Source: Halobacterium noricense
GTDB taxonomy: Archaea > Halobacteriota > Halobacteria > Halobacteriales > Halobacteriaceae
NCBI RefSeq assembly: GCF_021233435.1
Contig: NZ_CP089468.1
Coordinates: forward strand, 248,001 to 312,000
Direction: 5' to 3'
Length of the DNA: 64,000 bases
Numbering within the stretch: the first letter of the stretch is position 1; the number at the start of each line of letters is the position of its first letter. Position numbers and translations under genes: made by a program. Shown one piece after another: positions 24,801-33,934 of the stretch. The notes under the pieces are model-generated. The model ran no database searches. It was not told the DNA's origin and saw nothing but the letters and a program-made list of their open reading frames with translations.

Positions 24801-26813
24801 TTAGTTCCCGCCGTCTTCGCGTCGCCGCCCGCCGTGCCCGGGGTAGTCGCGCTCGAAGCGCTCGGCGAGTTCGTCGGCGTCCACGCGAATCAGCGTCGGC
24901 CGGCCGTGCGGGCACGCGTACGGGTTCTCGCAGCCGGCCAGTCGCTCCAGCAGCGCCACGACCGACCCTTCTGTCAGCGACGTGTTCCCGGTCACGGCGG
25001 GCCGACACGCGAGGTCCGCGAGCAGGTCGTCCGCGGCGTCCGCGACCGGGTCACCGCCCGCGTCCGCCACGAAGTCCGCGAGCACGTCCCGCGCCAACTC
25101 GGGGTCGAGTACGTCCGCCAGCACCGCCGGCACCGCCGTTACGCGTGCTGTCCGCCCCGACAACTCCGCATCGAATCCGAGCGAGCGCAGGTCCTCGATT
25201 GCCGCGTCGAAGACCGCCGCCTCCCCCGCCGTCAACTCCAGTTCGACCGGCGAAACGAGCGCCTGCGACGCGCCGCCGACTTGCTCGCGCAGCCGCTCGT
25301 AGTGGACGCGCTCGTCGGCCGCGTGCTGGTCGACGAGCACGAGTCCGTCGTCGGTCTCCGCGACGACGTACGTCTCCGCCAACTGGCCGAGCACGCGCAA
25401 CTCCGGCAGCGAATCGAAGTCGTCCGCTGCGTCCTCGTCGTCCGCCCCGTCGGACTGCTCCGTGAGTCGCGCGTTCTCCGTCGGCGCGTCGAACGACGAA
25501 CGAGTGCTCGCGCGCTCGCTGGATTCGCTATCGCTCGTCGTCGCGTCTCCCGTCGACTCGCTCGTGTTCGACTCCCGTTCAGTCCCGCTCGGCTTCCGCT
25601 CGGTCGACTCGGGCTCGCTGTTCGACAGCGAGTCCGTCACGCGGCTCTGGTGTTCCGCGCTCTCGACGGCGACGTCCGCGGGCGCGCTGGACGTGTCGGC
25701 CTCGCGCGTCGCCCCTTCCGCAGAATTCTCGCTCTCGTCGCGGTCGTTCGCGGGCGAAATCGTCGCGTCTCCTGGTTTCGACGCACCCCGCGGTGCCTGC
25801 GAGCGCACGATGCCGGCGTCCAGCAGCGCGTCACGTACCGCGTCCTCGACGGCTGCCTGCACGCCATCTTCTTGCTCGAACCGGACCTCCATCTTTCGCG
25901 GGTGAACGTTCGCGTCCACACCGTCTGTCTCCACGAACAGCACCGTGAACGGGTAGCGGTCCGCGGCGAGTTGGCCGCCGTAGGCGTCGAGGACGGCTTC
26001 GCGGAGCACCGAGTCGCGGACCGAGCGGCCGTTCACGTACGTCGCGAGGTACTCGCGGGTCGAACGCGTCGTCTCCGGCTCCGAGACGTAGCCGTGCACG
26101 CGCTCGACTGGGCCCTCGGGTGTCGCGTCCACCGGAACGAGCGATTGGGCGACCTCACGGCCGTACACCGACAGCGCCGCGTCCCGTACGTCCCCGCTGC
26201 CGGTCGTCGCGAACACCTCGCGGCCGTCGTGGGTCAGCGACACCGCTACGTCCGGGTTCGCGAGCGCGTATCGCGTCACCGCGCGGTTGACGTGCGCGAA
26301 CTCCGTCGCCGGCCGCTTGAGGTACTTCCGGCGCGCCGGCGTCTCCGCGAACAGGTCCGCGACCTCCACCGTGGTCCCGGCCGGCCGCCCAGCCGGCTGT
26401 ACGTCCCCGACGCCGCCGTGTTCGACGGCGAGCGTCGACCCGGAGTCGCCCGCGTCCCGGGCGCGCGTCGTCACCGTCATCCGGGAGACCGAGCCGATGG
26501 TGTAGAGGGCTTCACCCCGGAAGCCAAGCGTCGCCACGGCGTCCAGCTCGCTGGCGTCGCTGAGCTTGCTCGTCGTATGCTGGTGGACCGCCGCGCGAAG
26601 GTCCTCGCCGGTCATCCCGTGGCCGTCGTCGGCGACGACGATTCGGTCGCGGCCGCCGCTGGCCACGGTGACGTCGATGCTCGTGGCGTCCGCGTCGAGG
26701 CTGTTCTCCACGAGCTCCTTCACCACGCTCGCGGGTCGCTCGACGACCTCGCCCGCCGCAATCTGGGCTACGGTCGCGTCGTCCAGCTCCCGGATGCGGT
26801 CGCCGTCAGTCAT
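24801..26813 (-). CDS. mutL: DNA mismatch repair protein MutL
   Basis: 670 residues from the ATG at 26813. N-terminal GHKL ATPase: ELVENSLDADA, DDGHGM, TLGFRGEAL. The C-terminal dimerisation domain carries the endonuclease motif DQHAADERVHYER near 505 plus ACRPAV and CPHGRP near its end, so it is a nicking MutL. A long Ser/Glu/Thr linker (about 350-480) separates the domains. It follows mutS (26854-29490) by 40 bp on the same strand, probably one transcript. Confidence 0.94.
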   Translation of the reverse strand: MTDGDRIRELDDATVAQIAAGEVVERPASVVKELVENSLDADATSIDVTVASGGRDRIVVADDGHGMTGEDLRAAVHQHTTSKLSDASELDAVATLGFRGEALYTIGSVSRMTVTTRARDAGDSGSTLAVEHGGVGDVQPAGRPAGTTVEVADLFAETPARRKYLKRPATEFAHVNRAVTRYALANPDVAVSLTHDGREVFATTGSGDVRDAALSVYGREVAQSLVPVDATPEGPVERVHGYVSEPETTRSTREYLATYVNGRSVRDSVLREAVLDAYGGQLAADRYPFTVLFVETDGVDANVHPRKMEVRFEQEDGVQAAVEDAVRDALLDAGIVRSQAPRGASKPGDATISPANDRDESENSAEGATREADTSSAPADVAVESAEHQSRVTDSLSNSEPESTERKPSGTERESNTSESTGDATTSDSESSERASTRSSFDAPTENARLTEQSDGADDEDAADDFDSLPELRVLGQLAETYVVAETDDGLVLVDQHAADERVHYERLREQVGGASQALVSPVELELTAGEAAVFDAAIEDLRSLGFDAELSGRTARVTAVPAVLADVLDPELARDVLADFVADAGGDPVADAADDLLADLACRPAVTGNTSLTEGSVVALLERLAGCENPYACPHGRPTLIRVDADELAERFERDYPGHGGRRREDGGN

Positions 26814-26853
26814 ACTCGCCGGCAGGCGGCCCGCGCGTATCAATCCCGCGCTG

Positions 26854-29490
26854 CTACTCCTCCAGCCGCCGCTGCCACTCCTGCACGCGCGAGAGCAGTT
26901 CCACGGGCGGCGTCTCGTCCACGTCCACGTCACGGAGGTTGTCGAGGACTTCACGCGCCTCGGGGTCGAGTTCCGTTGCCTCGCCGCCGTCCGCCGCGCT
27001 CTCTGCCTCTGCTGCCGGCTCACTCGCGCTGCCCGCGTCGAACTCGCCGGAGTCGAGGTCGAACACCGCCTGCACGGGTTCGCTCGCGGAGCCGCGTGCT
27101 TCGACGGCTTTCTCCTCGCGGAGGCGGTCCAGTACCTCCCGCGAGCGGTCCACGACCGGGTCGGGAACGCCTGCGAGATCCGCAACGTGGACGCCGTACG
27201 AGCGGTCGGTCGCGCCGTCCCGGACTGTCCGCAGGAACGTCACGTCACCGTCGCGCTCCTCGGCGGCGACGTGGACGTTCGCGACGTCCGCGAGGTGATC
27301 GGCGAGCGCCGTCAGCTCGTGGTAGTGCGTCGCGAACAGGGTTTTCGCCCTGACTTCGTTGTGCAGATACTCCGTGGCTGCCCACGCAATCGAGATGCCG
27401 TCATAGGTCGCCGTCCCCCGCCCGACCTCGTCCAGAATCACGAGCGAGCGCTCGGTCGCGGCGTGGAGGATGCGGCTCAGCTCCTGCATCTCCACCATGA
27501 ACGTCGAGCGGCCCTGCGCGAGTTCGTCCAGCGCGCCGACCCGCGTGTAGATGCCATCCACGAGCCCGATGCGGGCGCTGTCCGCGGGGACGTAGCTGCC
27601 GACTTGCGCGAGCAGGACGATGAGCGCGACCTGCCGCATGTACGTCGACTTCCCGCTCATGTTCGGGCCAGTGACGACGAGGAACCGTCTCCCTTCGCCG
27701 AATCGGGCGTCGTTCGGCACGAACTCGGTGGTCTGCTCGACGACGGGGTGGCGGCCGCCCTCGATTGCGAGGTCGTCGCCGTCCACGAGGTCGGGGCTCA
27801 CCCAGCGGTTCGCGGCGGCGTGCTCGGCGAGGCTGGCGAGCGCGTCCAGTTCGGCGAGCGCGCGGCCGACGCGCTGGAGCGCTTCGGCGTGCCCGCCGAC
27901 CCATTCGCGCAGGTCGTCGAACAGCTCGTACTCGAGGTCGCCGCGCTCCTCCTCGACGCGCAGAATCCGGCGCTCGCGCTCTTCGAGCTCCTCGGTGGTG
28001 TACCGCGTGGAGTTCTTCAGCGACTTCACCTCGCGGTACGCCTCGGGCACCGCGTCGGTCTCGGACTTGCCGACCTGGATGTAGTAGCCGTCGGTCTTGT
28101 TCCGGTCGACCTGCAAGTGCGTGATGCCCAGCCGGTCTTTCTCGCGGGTAGCGAGCCCGTCCAGCCACTCCTCGTGCTCGCGGGCTTCTTGCAGCAGTTC
28201 GTCGAGTTCGTCGTCGTAGCCCTCCCGCAGCAGCCCGCCCTCGCGGAGCGTCTTCGGTGGGTCGTCGGCGAGCGCGGCGTCCAGTTCGGCGCGCACGCCT
28301 GCGGCCGCCTCGCGGTCCACGCCGTCGAGAACCTCCGTCACGGGCGAGTCCGCGAGGTCGGGGTCGGATTCGAGTGCGTCCGCGGCCTCGGGGAGCGCCG
28401 CCAGCGTCTCCCGGATTCGGAGCAGGTCCGTCGCGTCGGCGCGCCCGCCAGCCGCCCGGCTCGCGAGGCGTTCGAGGTCGTAGACGTCGCCGAGCACGTC
28501 CCGGAGCGCGTCACGCGCGAGCGGCGCGTCCGCGAGCGCGCCGACCGCGGCCTGCCGGCGCGCCAGTTCCGCACGGTCCCGGAGCGGACGGGTCAGCCAC
28601 GCCTGGAGGCGTCGGCCGCCCGCCGCCGACACCGTGTGGTCGAGGGTAGCGAACAGTGACCCGTCGCCGTCCCCGCCCATCGTCGCGGTGAGTTCGAGGT
28701 TGCGCTGGGTCGTCGCGTCCAGTTCCACGTGGTCGTCCGCGCGGTACGGCTGGAGGCGGGTCAGCGACGCCAGCACGCCCGCGTCCGTCGCCGCCACGTA
28801 GTCGATGGCCGCACCCGCCGCCCGCGCTGCCGGACTGTCGCTGTCGACGCCGAGGCTGTCGAGCGCGCCGTCGCCGAACTGCTCGCGCACGCTGTGGGCG
28901 GCCTTCCCGGGCGCGAACGCCGACGCCTCGTGCAGCGTCAGCGTCGCGTCCGCGCGCTCCCGGAGCGCGCCGAGGAAGTCGTCGTCGCTGCGCAACTCCG
29001 GACCGGGCAGCACCTCCTCGGGGCTGAAGCGGTGGAGTTCCGTCAGCACGTCCGTCTCCGTCTCGGCGTCCGCGACGTGGAACTGGCCCGTCGTCACGTC
29101 CACGAACGCCAGCCCCCACGCGTCGCCGCGGACGACCGCCGCGAGGTAGCGGGTGTCCGCGCCGGTCACATCCACGAACGTCCCCGGCGTGGCGATTCGG
29201 GTGATTTCGCGTTCGATGTCGTCGGCGCCATCCTCGACTTGGTCGGCGATGGCGACCCGGTAGCCGCGCTCGACGAGCGTCGCGACGTACGGCGTCAGAT
29301 CGTCGACGGGCACGCCCGCCATCGGGTACGACGACCCGTGCGCGGACTTCTCGGAGACCTGCAGGTCGAGGACGTCCGCGACCGTGCGCGCGTCCGCCGC
29401 GAAGAATTCGTAAAAATCCCCGACCTGCATCGCGAGCAGGTCGGCGTCGGTCTCGTCTTTCAGGTCGAGGAACTCCTCGACTATGCCCAT
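26854..29490 (-). CDS. mutS: DNA mismatch recognition protein MutS
   Basis: 878 residues; start at 29490 because the family start MGIVEEFLDLKDETDADLLAM fits and the frame before it is not coding-like. Mismatch-binding GDFYEFF near 23, connector, lever and clamp domains, Walker [12 protein letters not shown] near 607, STFMVEM, Walker [17 protein letters not shown], then THYHEL. It recognises mispairs and recruits MutL. It forms a unit with mutL downstream. A second, divergent MutS lies at 36016-38733. Confidence 0.94.
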   Translation of the reverse strand: MGIVEEFLDLKDETDADLLAMQVGDFYEFFAADARTVADVLDLQVSEKSAHGSSYPMAGVPVDDLTPYVATLVERGYRVAIADQVEDGADDIEREITRIATPGTFVDVTGADTRYLAAVVRGDAWGLAFVDVTTGQFHVADAETETDVLTELHRFSPEEVLPGPELRSDDDFLGALRERADATLTLHEASAFAPGKAAHSVREQFGDGALDSLGVDSDSPAARAAGAAIDYVAATDAGVLASLTRLQPYRADDHVELDATTQRNLELTATMGGDGDGSLFATLDHTVSAAGGRRLQAWLTRPLRDRAELARRQAAVGALADAPLARDALRDVLGDVYDLERLASRAAGGRADATDLLRIRETLAALPEAADALESDPDLADSPVTEVLDGVDREAAAGVRAELDAALADDPPKTLREGGLLREGYDDELDELLQEAREHEEWLDGLATREKDRLGITHLQVDRNKTDGYYIQVGKSETDAVPEAYREVKSLKNSTRYTTEELEERERRILRVEEERGDLEYELFDDLREWVGGHAEALQRVGRALAELDALASLAEHAAANRWVSPDLVDGDDLAIEGGRHPVVEQTTEFVPNDARFGEGRRFLVVTGPNMSGKSTYMRQVALIVLLAQVGSYVPADSARIGLVDGIYTRVGALDELAQGRSTFMVEMQELSRILHAATERSLVILDEVGRGTATYDGISIAWAATEYLHNEVRAKTLFATHYHELTALADHLADVANVHVAAEERDGDVTFLRTVRDGATDRSYGVHVADLAGVPDPVVDRSREVLDRLREEKAVEARGSASEPVQAVFDLDSGEFDAGSASEPAAEAESAADGGEATELDPEAREVLDNLRDVDVDETPPVELLSRVQEWQRRLEE

Positions 29491-29572
29491 GGCTGGTTCC
29501 TCGCTCGCATCGTCGGAACGCTGGCCGCGCGTCGCAAAGAACCCTCCGGACGCCGCCCGACACTCGGCACCC

Positions 29573-30601
29573 TCACTCGCTCCGGAACCGCTCGCGTCCG
29601 GTCTCGTAGGCACCCCACAGCGGGTCGGATTCGGGTTCCGGGAGCGGAACGCCGTCTACAGTGACGCGCTCGCCGTCCGGGGTTCGCTCCCCAACTGACC
29701 CGACTTCCGCGGCCGGAATGCCCTCGCTGTCGAGCGCCGCTAGCACCGCGTCTACGTCTCCGGGAGCGACAGTCGAAACTACGGTCCCTTCGCTGGAGGT
29801 CGTCCACGGGTCGATGTCGAAGTACTCGCAGACCTCGCGCACGCCCGGGAGCACGGGGACGCGGTCGCGCTCGACTGCGAGCGAGACGCCGCTGGCAGCC
29901 GCGAGTTCGTGGAACGCGTTCGCGAGCCCGCGCTCGGTCGCGTCGTGCATCGCGGTCACGTTCCCGGCGGCCGCCGCGGTGAGCGCGTCCCGGACGGGGC
30001 TGACGTCGTCGAAGCGCTCGCGGGCCGCCTCGACCGTGGCTTCGGGGAGCGGGAGGTCGTCCCCGAACAGCACGCCGAGCACGCCCGTCGTCTCGATTGC
30101 CGGGCCTTTCGTGACGACGACGCGGTCACCCGGCCGCGCGCCCGTCGGCACCACGAGGTCGTCGGGGCCGCCAATCGAGAGCGCGGTCGCGCCGCCGACC
30201 GTCGGGAACGCACACCCCTCGTAGGTGCCCGTATGGCCGGTCGTCAGGCTCGTGCCCAGTTTCTCGGCTTCCCGGTCGAAGACGTCCCAGATTGCGTCGA
30301 ACGTCTCCGTGCTCGTGCCCGGCGGGAGGTTGAAGTCCACCGCGAGATGCGCGGGCGGGAGGCCCGACAGCGCGGCGTCGCTGACGCAGATGTGGAACGC
30401 GAACCACGCCGCCCGCTCGATGCCGAGGTCACGGAGCACGAACACGGGGTCGGTCGCCATCGCCACGACGCGGTCGCCGACGTCTACGACGCCGAAGTCC
30501 GCGCCGTACGTCGGGCCCAGTCGGACGTCCTCGCGGTCCGCGCCCGTCCGCTCGGCGACGTGCTCCTCGAAGAACCGACGGCTCGCCTTCCCGGAGTCCA
30601 T
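29573..30601 (-). CDS. AIR synthase-related protein (PurM/HypE/ThiL superfamily)
   Basis: 342 residues from the ATG at 30601. PurM-like N-terminal domain with DPVFV near 52, and C-terminal domain with MHDATERGLANAFHE near 212, as in HypE and ThiL. The superfamily makes ATP-dependent acyl-phosphate or phospho-intermediates (AIR synthase, thiamine phosphate kinase, hydrogenase maturation). No Hyp genes are nearby, so HypE in the strict sense is unlikely. Divergent from psmA. Confidence 0.72.
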   Translation of the reverse strand: MDSGKASRRFFEEHVAERTGADREDVRLGPTYGADFGVVDVGDRVVAMATDPVFVLRDLGIERAAWFAFHICVSDAALSGLPPAHLAVDFNLPPGTSTETFDAIWDVFDREAEKLGTSLTTGHTGTYEGCAFPTVGGATALSIGGPDDLVVPTGARPGDRVVVTKGPAIETTGVLGVLFGDDLPLPEATVEAARERFDDVSPVRDALTAAAAGNVTAMHDATERGLANAFHELAAASGVSLAVERDRVPVLPGVREVCEYFDIDPWTTSSEGTVVSTVAPGDVDAVLAALDSEGIPAAEVGSVGERTPDGERVTVDGVPLPEPESDPLWGAYETGRERFRSE

Positions 30602-30718
30602 ACTCGGTGCTCGCCGCCCCGCCACAAGTACCCCGGCGGTTTTGCCGCTGCTCGGCACCCCCTGCCGAAAGTCAAAGCCCTTTACGTGAGCGCGGCTTAC
30701 ATTTGGTCAACGAAGACA

Positions 30719-31441
30719 ATGCAGGGTCAGAACCAACAGCAGGCCTACGACCGCGGTATCACGATTTTCTCGCCGGACGGCCGCCTCTATCAGGTGGAGT
30801 ACGCGCGGGAAGCCGTCAAACGAGGCACCGCGAGCATCGGCGTCCGCACCGAGGACGGCGTCGTCCTCGTCGTGGACAAGCGCACCCGCTCGCCGCTCCT
30901 GGAGGGCTCCAGCGTCGAGAAGCTCCACAAGGTCGACGACCACGTCGGCGCTGCCAGCGCCGGCCACGTCGCCGACGCGCGCAAACTCGTCGACCACGCG
31001 CGCCAGCAGTCCCAGGTCGAGCGCGTGCGCTACGACGAACCCATCGGCGTCCGTACCCTGACGAAGGAAGTCACCGACCACATCCAGCAGTACACGCAGG
31101 TCGGTGGCGCACGCCCGTTCGGCGTCGCGCTCCTCGTCGCGGGCATCTCCGACGGCGAACCCCGTCTCTTCGAGACGGACCCATCCGGGACCTCCAACGA
31201 GTGGAAGGCCGTCGCCATCGGCTCGGACCGCTCGGTCATCCAGGAGTACCTCGAAGACGAGTACGAGACCGACCTCTCCCTCGACGAGGGCGTCGACCTC
31301 GCGCTCCGCGCGCTCAACGAGGGCCGCGACGACGAACTCTCCGCGGAGGGCGTCGGCGTCGCCACCGTGGACGCCGACTCCGAGCTGTTCCGCGAACTCC
31401 AGACCGAGGAGACTGCGGAGTACCTCGAAGACCTCGAATAA
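30719..31441 (+). CDS. psmA: 20S proteasome alpha subunit
   Basis: 240 residues. N-terminal H0 helix and gate sequence (QAYDRGITIFSPDGRLYQVEYA), GTASIGV, then VDDHVGAASAGHVADARKL as in archaeal alpha subunits. It forms the outer rings of the 20S proteasome and controls entry of substrates. No catalytic Thr, as expected for alpha. A CTTTACG box lies 33-40 bases upstream. The beta subunit gene is not in this window. Confidence 0.95.
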   Translation: MQGQNQQQAYDRGITIFSPDGRLYQVEYAREAVKRGTASIGVRTEDGVVLVVDKRTRSPLLEGSSVEKLHKVDDHVGAASAGHVADARKLVDHARQQSQVERVRYDEPIGVRTLTKEVTDHIQQYTQVGGARPFGVALLVAGISDGEPRLFETDPSGTSNEWKAVAIGSDRSVIQEYLEDEYETDLSLDEGVDLALRALNEGRDDELSAEGVGVATVDADSELFRELQTEETAEYLEDLE

Positions 31442-31513
31442 GCTGTTCCGTGGGCGGCGGCAGCACGCGCCCCCGCAGCAGTCCTTTTCCGCGCTCGCAC
31501 CCTACATTTCTAC

Positions 31514-31906
31514 ATGAGCACGGAGTCACAACAGAACGCACAGAAACCGATTCGCGTCGCGGACGGCGACGAACTCCGCGACGTCCTCGCCAGCCACGAC
31601 CGCGTACTCGTGGACTTCTACACGAAGGGCTGCTCGCTCTGTCAGGCAATCGAGCCCGTACTCGGAAATGTAGCCAAAGCCACGGGTATCACGGTCGCGA
31701 TGGTCAACCCCGGCGACGACATCTCGCTGGTCGACGAGTGGGACGTGCGGAGCGCGCCGACGCTGGTGCTCGTCGAAGACAGAGAGGCGTCGAAGACGCC
31801 TCAGGCAGACGGCGAAGCCGTCGACTACGAAGAAGTCGCGCGGCTCGCCGAGGGATTCCAGGGCGGCGACGACATCGAGGCGTTCCTCGACGAACACCTC
31901 GACTGA
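31514..31906 (+). CDS. Thioredoxin family protein with CSLC active site
   Basis: 130 residues. The fold is thioredoxin: VLVDFYTKGCSLCQAIEPVL near 31, AMVNPGDDISLVDEW, and cis-Pro region VRSAPTLVLVED near 79. The active site is Cys-Ser-Leu-Cys rather than Cys-Gly-Pro-Cys, which should change its redox potential. It probably reduces disulfides in the cytoplasm. Convergent with the RNA polymerase epsilon-like gene, one base apart. Confidence 0.85.
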   Translation: MSTESQQNAQKPIRVADGDELRDVLASHDRVLVDFYTKGCSLCQAIEPVLGNVAKATGITVAMVNPGDDISLVDEWDVRSAPTLVLVEDREASKTPQADGEAVDYEEVARLAEGFQGGDDIEAFLDEHLD

Positions 31907-31907
31907 G

Positions 31908-32627
31908 CTAGTCGTCGCTGGGCACTTCGTCGGGGACGTCGCGTTCGGTGACGTCGGGGAGGTGGGGGTCGCGGTTCGGGTTCCGGCCGAACGCCGGCAG
32001 CCCGTCGGGTAACTGTGCTTTGAGCACGCGACGCAGCCGGTTCAGGCTCGTCTTGTCGAGGCCGTAGCGTTCGGCGAGCTCCGCGAACGCGGGCTCGTCG
32101 GTGATGTCGTGGCTGCGGTAGCGCTCGTAGAGGTCGTTCATGCGCTCCTGCGAGAGGTCGTCCGCGTCGAGGTCGTCGAGCCCGAAGTACTGGCGGCGGT
32201 CGACGTCGACGACGTGGCGGACGACCACGAGCGCGACCTTCTCGATGGCGCGCTGGCTGCCGAACTCCGTGAGGTCGATGTCGCTCATCACGCCGAGCGC
32301 GACGTCGCGCTGCCACGGCGTCACGTCGATGGCGTTGCAGAGCGCTTGCGTCGTCCGCAGGCGGTCGAGATGGTGGGTGCGGCGGCTGTGTCCCTCGGTC
32401 GCGGTGTGGCGCTCCTCGTGGAGCCGCCGGATGCTCTCCGAGAGGTCCGCTTCGGGGGACTCGGCGCGCCCGATGACGGTCGCGCTCGGGGAGACGACGC
32501 CCCACTTGCGGACCGTGGTGTCGCGCTGGGCTTCCGCCCGCGAGAGCGCGCCCGAGCCCGGCCGGTGTTCGACGCGGCGCTCGTCGCGCGTCTCCCAGCG
32601 AATCCGGTCGCCGCCGTCAGCACTCAT
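31908..32627 (-). CDS. Haloarchaeal RNA polymerase subunit epsilon-like protein
   Basis: 239 residues. The central block GTLSRAEAQ-like (here GALSRAEAQRDTTV), WGVVSPSATVIGRAESPEADL and RTTQALCNAIDVTPWQRD matches the protein annotated as DNA-directed RNA polymerase subunit epsilon in haloarchaea, from memory. C-terminal helices (FAELAERYGLDKTSLNRLRRVLK) look like a helix-turn-helix. Its true role in transcription is little characterised. TTTAAA at 32653-32658 lies 28 bases from the start, predicting a leaderless mRNA. Confidence 0.6.
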   Translation of the reverse strand: MSADGGDRIRWETRDERRVEHRPGSGALSRAEAQRDTTVRKWGVVSPSATVIGRAESPEADLSESIRRLHEERHTATEGHSRRTHHLDRLRTTQALCNAIDVTPWQRDVALGVMSDIDLTEFGSQRAIEKVALVVVRHVVDVDRRQYFGLDDLDADDLSQERMNDLYERYRSHDITDEPAFAELAERYGLDKTSLNRLRRVLKAQLPDGLPAFGRNPNRDPHLPDVTERDVPDEVPSDD

Positions 32628-32699
32628 TACCGGTACCTGTGGCCTCGCACGGTTTAAACTCTCGGCTGGCGGCGCTGTCGCTGTGGAACGGAACTCCCC

Positions 32700-32744
32700 G
32701 AGAAGTCCTTCGTATCTATCCCTTGTCGCCAGAGATACTTAAAC
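32700..32744 (+). repeat. 46-bp interspersed repeat, copy a
   Basis: First of three direct copies of a sequence whose core is CTTCGTATCTATCCCTTGTC, continuing GCCAGAGATACTTAAA. Similarity starts at GAGAAG and stops just after the TTAAA, so the conserved block ends in a TATA-like word. Lies between the epsilon-like gene and dsbA. Confidence 0.85.
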
Positions 32745-32817
32745 CGGAACCGCACTTCGAACGACGCTCGGCGGTTGCTCGCTATCGACAGCGCCGCGGC
32801 TACGAGGCGTAGCACGC

Positions 32818-32863
32818 TGAGAAGCTCTTCGTATCTATCCCTTGTCGCCAGAAGCACTTAAAG
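32818..32863 (+). repeat. 46-bp interspersed repeat, copy b
   Basis: Second copy, 118 bp from the first, same orientation. It differs at a few positions (GCTC for GTCC/GCCC, GAAGCACTTAAAG for GAGATACTTAAA). A transcript started from its CTTAAAG would run antisense into the end of dsbA. Confidence 0.85.
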
Positions 32864-32904
32864 AAAAATCGCGTGTCGGCCGACCGTGGACCGCCGGCCC
32901 GTGC

Positions 32905-33531
32905 TTACGTCCCTTCGACGAGGCGGCGGAGCTGAGACGGCGGGACGGCACCGCGCGCGCCGTAGCCATCGTACGCGAACGTCGGGACGCCGGTGACGCC
33001 GTGCTCTTGGGCCTCGCGGAACTTCGCGCGGAGTTCGTCGTGGTACTGTTCGCTCTCGACGACTTCCCGAATCTCCTCGGGGTCGAGGCCGACGTCTTCG
33101 GCGATGTCCGCGAGCACGTCGAGGTCGCCGATGTCGCGGCCCTCCTCCCAGAGCGCCTCGAAGATGGCGACGTCGAAGTCCAGCCACTGCTCGGGGTGCT
33201 CCTCGCTGACGTACAGCGACGCGGCTTGGGCGTCCAGCGAGTCCACCTCGCGGGAGAAGTCCATCTCCATCTCGTCGGCACCGTACTCCTCTTTGAGGCG
33301 CTGGACGTTCTCGCGGGCCTTCTCGAAGTACTCGTCGTCCTTGCCGTCGTCGACGTCGTGGTCTATTTCGCCGTCCGGCCCGCGCTTCTGCGCGCGCAGG
33401 TCGAAGGGCTGCCAGTCGATGTCGAGGGGGTCCTCGCGCTCTGCCTGGTACTCCGACAGCGACTGCCGCCCGAGGTAACAGAACGGGCAGACGTAGTCCG
33501 AGTACACCGTGATTTCGTCGGCGTCGCTCAT
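32905..33531 (-). CDS. DsbA-family (FrnE-like) disulfide oxidoreductase
   Basis: 208 residues from the ATG at 33531. Active site VYSDYVCPFCYLG near 9 (CPFC), large helical insert (about 70-150), then cis-Pro motif GVTGVPTFAYDG near 180. No signal peptide, so it is cytoplasmic and of the FrnE/DsbA-like type acting on thiols or glutathione-like conjugates. The gene is bracketed by repeat copies b (downstream) and c (upstream), which may carry its expression signals. Confidence 0.85.
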   Translation of the reverse strand: MSDADEITVYSDYVCPFCYLGRQSLSEYQAEREDPLDIDWQPFDLRAQKRGPDGEIDHDVDDGKDDEYFEKARENVQRLKEEYGADEMEMDFSREVDSLDAQAASLYVSEEHPEQWLDFDVAIFEALWEEGRDIGDLDVLADIAEDVGLDPEEIREVVESEQYHDELRAKFREAQEHGVTGVPTFAYDGYGARGAVPPSQLRRLVEGT

Positions 33532-33633
33532 CGCTACTCGGTACGACGCGCACGCCGAAAAGGTCCCTGCTGGCGGGGGTTCCCGCTGGAGCCGCGACGA
33601 CCGACGAGCCACCGGCTTCGCACTCGATATCTC

Positions 33634-33679
33634 TGAGAAGCCCTTCGTATCTATCCCTTGTCGCCAGAGATACTTAAAG
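33634..33679 (+). repeat. 46-bp interspersed repeat, copy c
   Basis: Third copy, same orientation, about 100 bp upstream of the dsbA start and 255 bp before nadM. The CTTAAAG at its right end is followed by unique sequence, and a hairpin with a T run lies 175 bases further (33853-33884). Confidence 0.85.
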
Positions 33680-33852
33680 CGAGAGCGGCTGTCGGCACGC
33701 ACCCCTACGGAGAAGATGTTCGGCGCAACGCCTTCTCCCGTCCGCCAGCACCGTCCACGTGCGAGGCTGGTGTCCCCTCGTGGCGGGTCCGCCGCGACGA
33801 CCAGCCCGCAGTGGTCTGACGTAACCGATGGCGAGTGCTCCACGCTCTCGCT

Positions 33853-33884
33853 GCTGGCCGGGGCCGCCGGCCAGCGTGGTTTTT
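33853..33884 (+). terminator. Possible terminator hairpin
   Basis: 9-bp stem GCTGGCCGG/CCGGCCAGC with 5-base loop (33853-33875), followed four bases later by TTTTT (33880-33884). No protein gene precedes it on this strand, so it would end a short RNA started near repeat copy c, or act as a leader structure before nadM. Confidence 0.4.
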
Positions 33885-33934
33885 CGACGCGTCCAGCCCA
33901 AGCATCCAAGTCGCCGCCGTCGGTAGCGCTGCTC

